A DNA stretch of 64,000 bases, from positions 868,001 through 932,000 of the forward strand of contig NZ_CP121671.1 of assembly GCF_029714185.1 (NCBI RefSeq). Direction: 5' to 3'. The notes below the pieces were generated by a model. The model did not search any database, was not told the DNA's origin, and saw only the letters and a program-made list of their open reading frames with translations. Shown piece after piece: positions 25,928 to 35,013 of the stretch. Both the position numbers and the translations under genes were made by a program. Source of the stretch: Halobacillus naozhouensis. Lineage in GTDB: Bacteria > Bacillota > Bacilli > Bacillales > Halobacillaceae. Numbering within the stretch: position 1 is the stretch's first letter; every line of letters begins with the position of its first letter.

Positions 25928-27679
25928 CTACCCTCGCTTTCCCTCTAAAGAATTCTTTTGTTGTTCCATGATGAATGGAAGTTTCAAACGCATCCAGGCC
26001 CCTTTTTCACAAGGGATATTTTCGAGGCCATACCCAGGTCCGCACGCAATTCTGATTCGCTCTTCTAAATTGTAAAGAGCGTAGCTCCCCTCCTGTTTAA
26101 AGGTGAAATCTTTATCTAAACCATGACCGTTATCTATCACATCTATCCATAGCTGTCCTTCTGTCCTCTGGCCATAAATGTGAATCGTACCTGAACGATT
26201 AAGGTTATGGAAACCATGGATAATGCTGTTTTCAATTAGCGGCTGAAGCAATTGCTTCAGCAATAGAGCATGGGAAAGGGAAGGGTCCACCTCAATTGAA
26301 TAATCCATTCGGTCCCCCAGTCTATTTTTTTGGAGGTCTAAATAACTTCTAATATAATCAATTTCTTCATTTAACGTGATCCATGTTTTACCTTGATTTA
26401 AGTTGATACGGAAAATCTTAGACAAGTGCTCGATTTGCTCTCCAGTTTTCATCGCTTTTTCGATTCGAGCTGTCCAGCGAATCATATCGAGCGTATTATA
26501 GAGGAAATGTGGATCCATTTGGTTCTGTAAGGATTTTAGTTCTGATTCACGCTGTTTAATCTTCAACTTATATTCCTTATCGATATATTCCCTTATTTCC
26601 TGAACCATGTGATTGAATCGCATACCAAGTTGACCAATTTCATCGTGTGATGTAATCTTAACGGTTGCTGAGAAATCACCAGTTTCCAGCTGCTGAGTTT
26701 GATTGGTGAGCTCAATGATTCGTTTAACGTTAAAGCGGTAAAACCCGATGAAGGCAAGAACTCCTAATAAAATGAGCAAAACGATCATACCGGCAATTAG
26801 TGTCCTTACTTGATATAACTCACCGACAATGTTGTCTTCATCGACAATAGCAACGGAGAACCAGTCCGTATCTGTAATTGGTTTTTTAACGACGAGGTAG
26901 CTGTTGTCGTCAGTAACGTATCTTGTAGAATTGGTATCGCTTTCAACAACGAGATCGACAATTCGCTTGTTGGGGAACGATTCTCCAAGCATCGTTTCAT
27001 CTTGATGAAGTACAACCTCACCGTCTTCTGACATAACAAAAAAGTTGCCTTGTTGATTACTTGTCCCTGTGCTGTATGCATCAAATAAATCTTGTTCATC
27101 AAGTCGAATGCGAACGAGTCCGATTGGTTTTGTAATGTTATCCAGGTCATTAATTTGTCTCGTTAAGCTAATAATGTGTTTTTCTCCGTCCCAAGCACTT
27201 ATGACTGGGTAAGCATTACTCCAATGAATAGCACCCGAGGCTTTTTTAGCGTGTGCTGTTAATTGTCTCTCGTCCCCATGAGTGGGGTTACCAAAAGATA
27301 GCGTATGACCGTCCTTTGCTTGCAAATAGATTGAGTCAATATAATCCTGGGAAGTAATCTGAAAGGTGAAATATCCCCGAATTCCTTCCTCTGCCCTCTT
27401 ATATGCCGCACTTGTCATATCTTCTTTTCCTGTTGTAAAAAAGGTTCGAAAGTTCTCATCATATATCATATAGGAGGACATACTTTCAATTCCTCTAATG
27501 ACTGAGGTAAGGCTTTCTTCATTTTTATCAAGTAAATCGATCGTATTCATCTCTGCCTGGTTTTTAAATGTATTAGTTGTTTGAATATAAATGAGCGCTC
27601 CAAATAATACGGTTGGTAAAGTGATTAGTATGAAAAAAACCGAGGCGAATTGCTTTTTTAATCCCCAATGCTTGAACAT
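25928..27679 (-). CDS. YesM-like sensor histidine kinase
   Basis: Membrane sensor of 583 residues: first transmembrane helix about residues 12-32, an extracytoplasmic Cache-like region to about 285, second helix about 290-312, HAMP linker, His_kinase domain with MDPHFLYNTLDMIRW (phosphoacceptor His) and HATPase segment DNGHGLD. The phosphoacceptor motif is the LytS/YesM type, not the EnvZ type. It is cotranscribed with its response regulator, four bases apart, and lies between permease and regulator genes, so the operon senses and imports the same sugar. Confidence 0.94.
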   Translation of the reverse strand: MFKHWGLKKQFASVFFILITLPTVLFGALIYIQTTNTFKNQAEMNTIDLLDKNEESLTSVIRGIESMSSYMIYDENFRTFFTTGKEDMTSAAYKRAEEGIRGYFTFQITSQDYIDSIYLQAKDGHTLSFGNPTHGDERQLTAHAKKASGAIHWSNAYPVISAWDGEKHIISLTRQINDLDNITKPIGLVRIRLDEQDLFDAYSTGTSNQQGNFFVMSEDGEVVLHQDETMLGESFPNKRIVDLVVESDTNSTRYVTDDNSYLVVKKPITDTDWFSVAIVDEDNIVGELYQVRTLIAGMIVLLILLGVLAFIGFYRFNVKRIIELTNQTQQLETGDFSATVKITSHDEIGQLGMRFNHMVQEIREYIDKEYKLKIKQRESELKSLQNQMDPHFLYNTLDMIRWTARIEKAMKTGEQIEHLSKIFRINLNQGKTWITLNEEIDYIRSYLDLQKNRLGDRMDYSIEVDPSLSHALLLKQLLQPLIENSIIHGFHNLNRSGTIHIYGQRTEGQLWIDVIDNGHGLDKDFTFKQEGSYALYNLEERIRIACGPGYGLENIPCEKGAWMRLKLPFIMEQQKNSLEGKRG

Positions 27680-27714
27680 GATGCATCAGCCTTTTTTTAA
27701 TTGATACCTCAATT

Positions 27715-28593
27715 TTATCCTTTAACGGCACCTGCTGTCATGCCCTTGACGATTTCTTTCTCTAGTAATAGATAGAATGCCAGTATAGGAACGAGTGTCA
27801 TCGTTAAACCGGCCATCTGGGCTCCGTAATCCGTGGTAAATTGTCCAGCGAAACTCGCAAGACCCAAAGGCAGTGTTTGAAGGTTCGGGTCATTAATAAG
27901 CACAAGGGCAAAAGAAAATTCATTCCAATTGTTAATGAAGTTTAGAATGACAACTGTTGCCAGGGCGGGCCGTGACATCGGGAGAATAATTGACCAGAAA
28001 ATCCGGAAGATACCACAGCCATCCATAATGGCAGATTCCTCAATATCCTTAGGGAAAGCCTTCATAAAACTAGTTAATATAAAAATTGTAATTGGCAAGT
28101 TAAATGCAATGTAAGGAAACAGTAACGTAACTGAACTGTTTAATAACCCCAAGTTTCGAATTAAAATAAACATCGGAACGAGAGTGGCATGGATGGGGAT
28201 AAGCATCCCAAAGAGGAACAACGTATATACTATTTTATTCATCTTGAAAGAGAATCTCGCCAAGAAGTAGGAAGCTAAGGCTCCAATGAAGACAGTTATA
28301 AGAGTGGCTGCTAAACAAATAAATATACTATTTTTAAACAGCACACCGAAATTTGCTGTGTTCCAGGCACTCACATAGTTTTCAAGAACAAATTCAGAAG
28401 GGAAGCCAAACTGGTTTACAGCAAATTCTTGCTCTGACTTAAAGGAGTTGATCACCATCCAAACAATTGGGTAAGCATTCACAATCGCAAATAGCGTAAG
28501 TATAATGTAAATGATTGTGTTTTTCTTGTTGCGCTTTTTCTTGACTTTTGATTTTGAATAAGTTTGAGAATTGGTACCAACAGTCGTGTCCAT
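27715..28593 (-). CDS. Sugar ABC permease, MalG type
   Basis: Inner-membrane permease of a CUT1 carbohydrate ABC transporter, 292 residues with six membrane segments after a basic cytoplasmic N-terminus (KSKVKKKRNKKN). The EAA loop that contacts the ATPase is ESAIMDGCGIFRIFWSIILPMSRPA. It lies 16 bases after the MalF-type permease. No ATPase gene is in the operon; a shared MsmK-type ATPase encoded elsewhere is expected. Confidence 0.93.
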   Translation of the reverse strand: MDTTVGTNSQTYSKSKVKKKRNKKNTIIYIILTLFAIVNAYPIVWMVINSFKSEQEFAVNQFGFPSEFVLENYVSAWNTANFGVLFKNSIFICLAATLITVFIGALASYFLARFSFKMNKIVYTLFLFGMLIPIHATLVPMFILIRNLGLLNSSVTLLFPYIAFNLPITIFILTSFMKAFPKDIEESAIMDGCGIFRIFWSIILPMSRPALATVVILNFINNWNEFSFALVLINDPNLQTLPLGLASFAGQFTTDYGAQMAGLTMTLVPILAFYLLLEKEIVKGMTAGAVKG

Positions 28594-28609
28594 TCATATT
28601 CCCCCTTTC

Positions 28610-29485
28610 CTAAATCATTTTTCGACCAAGTAATTTAGTAACAATAAAGATTAGCAGTAAGCTGAAGAAGAAGATCACGACAGATACAGCACTTCCATAG
28701 CCATACTGAAGGTTACTGAACGTCTCATTGAACATATACAAAGCCATAACATCGGTGGAATGAGAGGGGCCGCCGTGTGTCATAACATAGATCAAATCAA
28801 AGGTTCTCAAACTCCCTGCGATACATAAAATAATCGCAACTAAAATGGTTTCCCATATCATCGGAATTGTAATTTTCCAAGTTGTGGTCCATTCATTGGC
28901 ACCATCCATTCTTGCTGCTTCTAATACTTCTTCTGGAACATTTTGCAAGGCAGCTAGGAAAATGATCAAATAGAGGCCCACAAATTGCCAAACCACGGTT
29001 ACACAGACTGCAATCATGGACCATTGTGTGTCGCCGAGCCAGTTTTGAGCCAATGCACCTAACCCAACTGCTCTTAATAATTCGTTGATCATCCCGTCCT
29101 GTGAGTTGTAAATCAAGCTCCAAGTTAAGGATATAACGACCGTTGAAAGAACAACAGGCATGAAGCCGATGGTGCGGAAAATTTTTGAACCTTTAAGTTT
29201 TCGGTTCAAAAGTAGAGCGATAAATAAAGCGATCGGCACCTGACCTAACACAGAAGCGAGTACGACATAAATGTTGTTTTTAGCAGAGTTCCAAAATAAA
29301 GGATCCTGAAATAACTCCTTGAAGTTACTTAGACCTACGTAAGTCATATCTGAGAAACCGTCCCATTCCATAAAAGAATAATAAAAGGATTGTAGGATTG
29401 GGTAAATGGCGAAAATCATATAGATGAGCAGGGCAGGGAAAAGGCCAAAAGTTATGGCCATTTGCTTGTTTTTAGCTAAATGCAT
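28610..29485 (-). CDS. Sugar ABC permease, MalF type
   Basis: Permease of 291 residues with six membrane segments. The EAA loop reads EAARMDGANEWTTTWKITIPMIWET. ATG 29485 is chosen because AAGGAGGG sits just before it; an in-frame upstream start at 29512 would translate the ribosome site itself. Paired with the MalG-type permease to form the channel. Confidence 0.93.
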   Translation of the reverse strand: MHLAKNKQMAITFGLFPALLIYMIFAIYPILQSFYYSFMEWDGFSDMTYVGLSNFKELFQDPLFWNSAKNNIYVVLASVLGQVPIALFIALLLNRKLKGSKIFRTIGFMPVVLSTVVISLTWSLIYNSQDGMINELLRAVGLGALAQNWLGDTQWSMIAVCVTVVWQFVGLYLIIFLAALQNVPEEVLEAARMDGANEWTTTWKITIPMIWETILVAIILCIAGSLRTFDLIYVMTHGGPSHSTDVMALYMFNETFSNLQYGYGSAVSVVIFFFSLLLIFIVTKLLGRKMI

Positions 29486-29506
29486 CACTTTCCCTCCTTT
29501 AAAGTT

Positions 29507-29523
29507 GGCCACAAGTTGTGGCC
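29507..29523 (-). terminator. Hairpin between binding-protein and permease genes
   Basis: Perfect palindrome GGCCACAA-G-TTGTGGCC, located seven bases after the binding-protein stop region. It lacks a T-run; a stabilising or partial-stop hairpin that would raise the level of binding protein over permeases. Confidence 0.5.
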
Positions 29524-29529
29524 TGCTTA

Positions 29530-30804
29530 TTATTCGTTTTCTAGCTCTTCCTGCATATCTGCTGCTAATTCTTCCGGCGTTTTCTCACCTAATGTGATGG
29601 ATTGAAGCCCGTTATTGATGACGTCTGTTACATTCGGTGGCAAGGTAGCATCATACACAGGTGCCAATCCATTTTGTGCAAAACTGTTTGCCTTTTTGTA
29701 GACTTCCGGTGCTCCATCAACCTCGACTTCTACAGGAACTATTATGTTTGCTTTCGCAAGCTCTTGATAGAGCTGATTTCCATAAAAGAATTTCAGAAAT
29801 TTAAATGCAGCTTGCTGTTTTTCTTCGCTTAAGCTGCTATTTACAGCAATTCCGCCACCTGCTACGCCTGCAATTTTATTTTGATTGCCTTCGCCTTCTG
29901 CAAAGCTAGGAAACGGTGCCACTCCGATATTGTCTGTGTTTTCTACGTTATCTAAAATTGGACCAATGGCCCATGAGCCAGCAAAGTGCATTGCCGCATT
30001 TCCAGCAATAAATTCATTTCTTGACTGGGCTTCATCAAGTGTATTCATATCCACGTTAAATGCATCCATCTCTGAGAGTTCTTGAATGACAGTAAGAGCT
30101 TTAATGAATTGTCCATTTTCAAACGTACCTTCACCTTCTAATGTGTTTGGCAAAAATTCACTGCCAGTAAACCTGTCAGCAATTGTAGAAATATAGACAG
30201 ACTGAAGAGGCCAAACCGCTTTGTTTCCCAGTGAAATGGGAGTGGTGCCCATGTTGTTTACTTCAGCAATAAGTTTTTTCAACCCTTCGTAAGAAGATGG
30301 AAATTCATTGTAACCAGCTTGCTGAATAATGTCTTTATTATAAAAAATAAGGCTGGTTTCACTAATGTTTGCAGGAATTGCATATTGTTCTTCATTAAAG
30401 GCGTAGTCTTTTAATATACCTTCAGGAATCTTATCTCTCCAATTATCCATGATCGGGTTCAGAGATAGTACAGCATTTCCCTCTACAAGCGGTTTGAGGC
30501 GAGCTCCTGGCCAAACGCGGAACATATCAGGAAGTTGCTTTCCGGCTGCTTGTGTGCGGAGTTTAGTTTCATATTGATCGTGAGGAATGCTTTCACTTAT
30601 GACCTGAATATCTTCATGCTCCTTATTAAATTGCTTAATCATGTTTTTGTAGGCAGTATTTTCAGGACGTTCTTCAGTCCAGTCATTCCAAACGGTCAGT
30701 TCAATCACACCACTTCCGGAAGCTTCGTTACTATTCCCGCTACATCCAGCTAAGAACAGAACGAATATAACACTGAATAAAAGCCAACTAATTTTTTTCT
30801 TCAA
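29530..30804 (-). CDS. Sugar ABC substrate-binding lipoprotein (family 1)
   Basis: Extracellular binding protein of 424 residues with lipoprotein signal MKKKISWLLFSVIFVLFLAGC (lipobox LAGC) and the family 1 core, e.g. ELTVWNDWTEE at the start of the mature part and AAMHFAGSWAIGP in the middle. The start codon is TTG 30804, set by AGGAGGG at 30813-30819. First gene of the seven-gene operon and the determinant of sugar specificity; a cre box lies directly upstream. Confidence 0.93.
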   Translation of the reverse strand: MKKKISWLLFSVIFVLFLAGCSGNSNEASGSGVIELTVWNDWTEERPENTAYKNMIKQFNKEHEDIQVISESIPHDQYETKLRTQAAGKQLPDMFRVWPGARLKPLVEGNAVLSLNPIMDNWRDKIPEGILKDYAFNEEQYAIPANISETSLIFYNKDIIQQAGYNEFPSSYEGLKKLIAEVNNMGTTPISLGNKAVWPLQSVYISTIADRFTGSEFLPNTLEGEGTFENGQFIKALTVIQELSEMDAFNVDMNTLDEAQSRNEFIAGNAAMHFAGSWAIGPILDNVENTDNIGVAPFPSFAEGEGNQNKIAGVAGGGIAVNSSLSEEKQQAAFKFLKFFYGNQLYQELAKANIIVPVEVEVDGAPEVYKKANSFAQNGLAPVYDATLPPNVTDVINNGLQSITLGEKTPEELAADMQEELENE

Positions 30805-30823
30805 AATTTATTCCCTCCTATTA

Positions 30824-30837
30824 TTGAAGCGCTTACA
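30824..30837. promoter_or_regulatory. cre (CcpA) site upstream of the sugar operon
   Basis: On the minus strand TGTAAGCGCTTCAA matches the cre consensus TGWAARCGYTWNCW at 13 of 14 places. It lies 20 bases before the TTG start, between promoter region and ribosome site, consistent with glucose repression. Confidence 0.75.
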
Positions 30838-30930
30838 TAAAGTGTAGCAGGGTAAAAGAAAATCACTATCCTCTAAATCTACAAAAACATCTCCAATTTT
30901 ACAAAATGATAAATATTTTGAATTGTAGGT

Positions 30931-31966
30931 TTATTTAAATCTTAAAGTATCGATAATTCCGTTTAAGTAAGTTGCTCCTAATGCTCTGTCATAGAGTCCG
31001 TAACCAGGTTTACCTTTTTCTTTCCAAATCATTCGACCATGGTCAGGACGAATTGGTCCATTATAGCCTGAGTTTACAAGGTGTCGCATAAGATCGACCA
31101 TGGGAATAGAGCCGTCATGAATGGAGTGTGATGTTTCATGAAAGGATCCTTTCTTCGTATGTTTAACGTTTCTCGCATGAATGAAATGAATGCGATCTTT
31201 GGCAATATCTACTATATCAATTAGATCATTGTTCGGATCGGATCCAAATGAACCTGTACAAAAAGTGATACCATTATAGTAGCTGTCCATTTCTTTAAGG
31301 AGAAACTCTACATCTTGGCGGTTTTTCATAATTCTAGGGAGTTCGAAAATGCTCCAGGGCGGATCATCTGGATGTATAGCCATTAGAATATTTTCTTCTT
31401 CTGCCACAGGGATGATTTCTTTCAGGAAGTAGAGCAGGTTATCCATGAGCTGTTTTTCCGAAACTGTCTGATACCTTTCTAGTAATGTGTGAAGTTCTGT
31501 GGACTGGTAAGATAAATCCCACCCAGGTAAGGTTAAATGACCACTCAGAGGATTTATTTTTTCTAACTCATCAGCATCGTAAGAGAGGGTAGTAGAGCCA
31601 TCGGATAACGTAGTCTGAATATTGGTCCTTGTCCAGTCAAAGACAGGCATAAGAGTTATAGCAAACCGTTTTAATGTTTGCTTGTGAGAGATGCTTTAGT
31701 GTTTGTTTATAATTATAGATATAAGTATCCCGATTTGAAGACCCGAGTTTAATTTCCTCATGTACAGGGACACTTTCTATTACTTCAAGCTTCATCCCGT
31801 GTTGTTCCACCATATCTTTTAGAGACATAATTCTATCTAACGGCCAAATTTCTCCATTAGGAATATCATAAATGGCAGAGACAATGCCTTTGACATTGGG
31901 GATTTGCTTAATCTCCTCCAATGAAACAGAATCTTCTTTTCCATACCAGCGAAAACACATTTTCAT
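30931..31966 (-). pseudogene. uxuA: uxuA (mannonate dehydratase) split by a one-base insertion
   Basis: Mannonate dehydratase converts D-mannonate to 2-keto-3-deoxygluconate in glucuronate breakdown. The N-terminal part (ATG 31966, AAAGGAGG upstream) reads normally through KTVCYN, then the frame is lost at about 31650. Removing one base from AACTCTTATG restores NFMPVFDWTRT, and the second frame continues with the metal-site motifs HPDDPPWSIFELPRI, TFCTGSFG and RPDHGRMIW to the stop at 30931. Total length without the extra base would be about 345 residues, normal for UxuA. It is either a recent null mutation or a sequencing error. No other hexuronate genes are in the window. Confidence 0.87.
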
Positions 31967-32097
31967 TGAATGTCCTCCTTTCTATTAAACAGGTTTTTAT
32001 AATTGTATCTTTTTGAAGCAGGGAGGACATCCATAGAAACTACAAATTTATCACAATTTCTATTTTATATATAATGAGGTTTATTAGGAGGACGAGA

Positions 32098-32667
32098 ATG
32101 AGGGTTAATCAAAAAAAATTTTACAAGAACAAAGTATATTACATAATTAGATCAGCCATAGAACAGGATGCGAAAACCCTGTCCAAAGTTAGAGCGGAAA
32201 TTGATGGGGAGACGGAAAATCTCGATCGGGAGAAAGGAGAGGATTACATAGATGAAGAAGGTTTTAAAAAAATAATTAAAGAAGATACAGAGCGTATAAA
32301 TAACCTATTTTTAGTTGCTGAAGTTAACAGAAGAATTGTAGGTTTTTCAAGGTGTGAAGGAAACAATTTGAAAAGGCTTTCCCATAAGGTGGATTTTGGA
32401 GTTGGTGTGTTAAAGGAATATTGGGGATATGGGATTGGAAGAAACCTTTTACAGGAATCTGTTTGTTGGGCTGATTCAAATGAAATTAAAAAAATGGCTT
32501 TGAATGTAATTGAAGCCAATGATAAAGCTGTAGAGCTTTATAAAAAATTTGGTTTTGAAGTAGAAGGTATTTTAAAAAAAGACAAATTCCTTTCAGACGG
32601 AAATTACTACAATACCATAGTGATGGGACGTTTGGGACCTCCAATGTCCCATTGGGTGGGTACATAA
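32098..32667 (+). CDS. GNAT-family N-acetyltransferase
   Basis: Acetyltransferase of 189 residues. The acetyl-CoA loop is visible as VGVLKEYWGYGIGRNLLQ (motif A, R/QxxGxG/A), followed by MALNVIEANDKAVELYKKFGFEVEG (motif B). It resembles ribosomal-protein/antibiotic-type GNATs; substrate unknown. ATG 32098 follows TAGGAGG at 32085-32091. Divergent from the uxuA remnant, AT-rich in codon use compared with the metabolic operons, and followed by frameshifted genes. Confidence 0.87.
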   Translation: MRVNQKKFYKNKVYYIIRSAIEQDAKTLSKVRAEIDGETENLDREKGEDYIDEEGFKKIIKEDTERINNLFLVAEVNRRIVGFSRCEGNNLKRLSHKVDFGVGVLKEYWGYGIGRNLLQESVCWADSNEIKKMALNVIEANDKAVELYKKFGFEVEGILKKDKFLSDGNYYNTIVMGRLGPPMSHWVGT

Positions 32668-32745
32668 TATCGAAACATTAAAGGATAAATTTATAAAAAT
32701 ATAGAAGGGGTTACTTAGGTGTTTTTAATAAAAAGGGGGTAAAAG

Positions 32746-33155
32746 ATGAGTATTGAAAAGAGGTAGCAACCCAGGTTTATCGAATGCGAGAATTGCACGA
32801 GGATTTTTCAAAAGGCAGATTTGATGAGATGAATGAATACTATTCTAAGGAATTTCAGGGGTATCTTTATATGCCTGATCAGGATCAAGTAGAATTATTT
32901 AACTGGGAACAAATTAAAGAGGGAAATGAAAGTGCAGCAGCACATTATAAAGGGAAGGATATCAGATTTATTTATTCTGGCCTAACGATTATTCCCCAGT
33001 CTGAAATACAGGCTGCTGTTTCCTACGAAATAACGCATAAATATAAAGAAAAGGTCGTTCGAGCTTTATCGCTTGAAGTATGGCGAAAAGAGTCCGACGA
33101 AAAATGGAGAATGCTCAGGTGGTACGAAGAAAAGGGCTCAGTTTTAAATCAGTAG
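32746..33155 (+). pseudogene. NTF2/SnoaL-like protein with N-terminal frameshift
   Basis: The open frame from ATG 32784 gives 123 residues that look like a SnoaL/NTF2-like domain (MRELHEDFSKGRFDEMNEYYS, ending VWRKESDEKWRMLRWYEEKG). No ribosome site precedes that ATG. A strong AAAAGGGGG site lies before ATG 32746 in another frame, which stops after six codons. Adding one A to the GAAAAG run near 32758 joins them as MSIEKEVATQVYRMRELHEDF. I therefore read it as a one-base deletion in a homopolymer, or a sequencing error. Function unknown. Confidence 0.65.
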
Positions 33156-33190
33156 TTGCCGTTGCTACGGGAATGGAAGGGGGGATAGTT

Positions 33191-33409
33191 TTGATCAACA
33201 CAGTATTGTTAGCTTTACTATCTTTCATCCTGGTAAGTGGTTTACTAGTGTTGATTGGATTCATGTATGATATCAAACTATTGATGTTTAGTTATTACGA
33301 AGAGACTTCCAGTGGGTTTGTAGCGGGAAGCTCAGTAATCCCTTTCATAATTGGGGGATTTTGTAGTTATGTTGTCAGAAGTTACTATCAGAAGAAGATC
33401 GTTAGGTAA
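33191..33409 (+). CDS. Small membrane protein, 72 residues
   Basis: Not recognised. Two hydrophobic segments (about residues 3-26 and 43-62) and a short basic C-terminus (RSYYQKKIVR). TTG 33191 is chosen because GGAAGGGGGG lies eight bases before it; longer in-frame starts would overlap the preceding gene in another frame. Similar layout to small Bacillus YesK-like proteins, but no firm match. Confidence 0.55.
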   Translation: MINTVLLALLSFILVSGLLVLIGFMYDIKLLMFSYYEETSSGFVAGSSVIPFIIGGFCSYVVRSYYQKKIVR

Positions 33410-33497
33410 TGAGTTACAGGATTGACTTGTAATGAAACATAGAGGTGGTTTAACACGTATAAGGAATAAGTATTTTTTGTAAGGGAGTGATTTATGT

Positions 33498-33719
33498 ATG
33501 ACGACGAGTATTTTGACTCTCCTCGGGATCATTGTAGTGTTCGTATCACCAGTTTTAATTGGAATGTTTCGCAAACGTTCATCACGCTCCAGACACGATG
33601 CTGATTATGGTGACAGGTTGGAAAAAGCAAAAACGGCTTCTCGCGCTCAAGTAGAAGCCAGAAGCAAGATCAATGTGGAAATATACAGGAATTCTTCCGG
33701 CGGAGGTCCAGGCTGGTAG
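33498..33719 (+). CDS. Small single-span membrane protein, 73 residues
   Basis: Not recognised. One N-terminal membrane segment (about 4-23, LTLLGIIVVFVSPVLIGMF), a basic stretch RKRSSRSRH and a polar tail ending NSSGGGPGW. AAGGGAGTGAT precedes ATG 33498. Nothing in the neighbourhood suggests a role. Confidence 0.55.
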   Translation: MTTSILTLLGIIVVFVSPVLIGMFRKRSSRSRHDADYGDRLEKAKTASRAQVEARSKINVEIYRNSSGGGPGW

Positions 33720-33844
33720 AAGAATAAAAACTAGATGGAGATATTCAAGGCGGATTATCTATTCCTTTATAGTTTATAAGGTTTAGGAAATGAAATAGGA
33801 AACAGCTACAAAAGTCTACCTGAATTCGTTTTAATAAGAAGATA

Positions 33845-33897
33845 AGAGACGTGCCGGATCCCCCATTTCAAAAGAAAGGGAATCCAAACACGTCTCT
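33845..33897. terminator. Long hairpin serving the cysteine-rich protein gene
   Basis: AGAGACGTG (33845-33853) and CACGTCTCT (33889-33897) pair perfectly; an inner stem GGATcCCC/GGGAATCC adds to it. On the minus strand a T-rich stretch (TATCTTCTTATT) follows, so it probably terminates leftward transcription from 34202. Confidence 0.6.
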
Positions 33898-33965
33898 GAA
33901 TAGTAGAGTCTGCTGTTTGCTATTAAACTAGGAGACTCTCTCTATCAATGGAAAGGGTTTGTAGT

Positions 33966-34202
33966 CTAGAACCAATCCCAACCACGACGTCGATGATGTC
34001 TACAGCAGCATCTATTACGATCTTCTGCACCACCAACCATATCATCTCGTAGACATCGGTTTACGGCACGACAGAAATCCTCGCCGTCAATATAAGATCT
34101 TACTGGAACCTTAAAATTATTATTTGAAGCACCAGCTACGTTGTTACCACAGTGTCTTCGATTAGAAGCACCGCCTACGTTATTATTACCACAGCAACTC
34201 AT
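33966..34202 (-). CDS. Cysteine-rich small protein with internal repeat
   Basis: Protein of 78 residues with Cys pairs and triplets (MSCCGNNN; NRCCCRHHRRRGWDWF) and a near repeat CGNNNVGGASNRRH / CGNNVAGASNNNF at residues 4-30. The middle part reads VPVRSYIDGEDFCRAVNRCLRDDM. A strong AAAGGAGATGAG site precedes ATG 34202. No signal peptide. The composition recalls small spore coat or crust proteins of Bacillaceae, which are often Cys-rich and crosslinked, but this is inference from composition only. Confidence 0.7.
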   Translation of the reverse strand: MSCCGNNNVGGASNRRHCGNNVAGASNNNFKVPVRSYIDGEDFCRAVNRCLRDDMVGGAEDRNRCCCRHHRRRGWDWF

Positions 34203-34435
34203 AGTAATCTCATCTCCTTTCCTACTAAATTGGTCTTACACGATATCTTATGTAAGCTGGAGGTTGTTGTTCAGACAACCCCCCATCCAATCAACAAAAT
34301 GTGTTATAGCTTACTAGATAAGTTCCTCAGAAATATGGAGTAAGGGAAGGTATCTTATCGTATTAAACGTATAATGTCAGTTTCTAATGACGTAACGGGA
34401 ATAGTTTTAACAAAAAAGCAAAGGGGGGGAATTGT

Positions 34436-34942
34436 ATGGTTGTCATAAGTAGGGCGTCTTATGAGCATGTTGAAGGGATTTCCAGAGTTTGTTCTGAAGG
34501 ATGTCTAGACACCTATCAAGGGATTAGAAGTGAAGAAAACATTATGAGGAATAATAAAATTTTTTATAACCATGATCGTATACACCGGGAACTAAAGGAA
34601 ACAGTGGGGTGGGATGGTTATATTGTGGCGCTTGCGGATGAAGAAGTGGTTGGTTGGGGCGATTGGCGGCGGTATGATCGATCATGATAAAAGTGAGATT
34701 TACGTGTTATATTTAGATCCTAAACGTCGGAGAGAAGGGGTAGGTACTCACCTGCTCGATTACATAACCAGTATTCAAATTGAAAAAGGTGCAAAAGAAC
34801 AATGGGTGTCAGTACAGAAAGGAAACCATAAAGGAATTCCTTTTTATGAAGCCAGGGATTTACTAAGAACTCTGAGAAGCTGGCTTACTCCAATGCGTCT
34901 GAAGAAGATTATATTTCCTTGAGAATGGTGAGGGAAATTTAA
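34436..34942 (+). pseudogene. GNAT acetyltransferase broken by two frameshifts
   Basis: Starts with a good GGGGGGG site and ATG 34436 (MVVISRASYEHVEGISRVC). Frame is lost at about 34650 where GGTT is repeated (GTGGTTGGTTGGGG); with one copy removed, EEVVGAIGG leads into the acetyl-CoA motif of the next frame (YLDPKRRREGVGTHLLDYI). A second break at about 34856 (GCCAGGGATTT lacks one G) is needed to read ARGFTKNSEKLAYSNASEEDYISLRMVREI to the stop at 34940-34942. Two independent lesions make a real pseudogene more likely than sequencing error. Family member similar to phosphinothricin/mycothiol-type GNATs; substrate unknown. Confidence 0.75.
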
Positions 34943-35013
34943 CTTCTTTCCAGCTATTTATTGCAGTAAGCCCTTTTTAGAAGGAAGAAAGGCGATTCTA
35001 AAGGAAAAGGATA

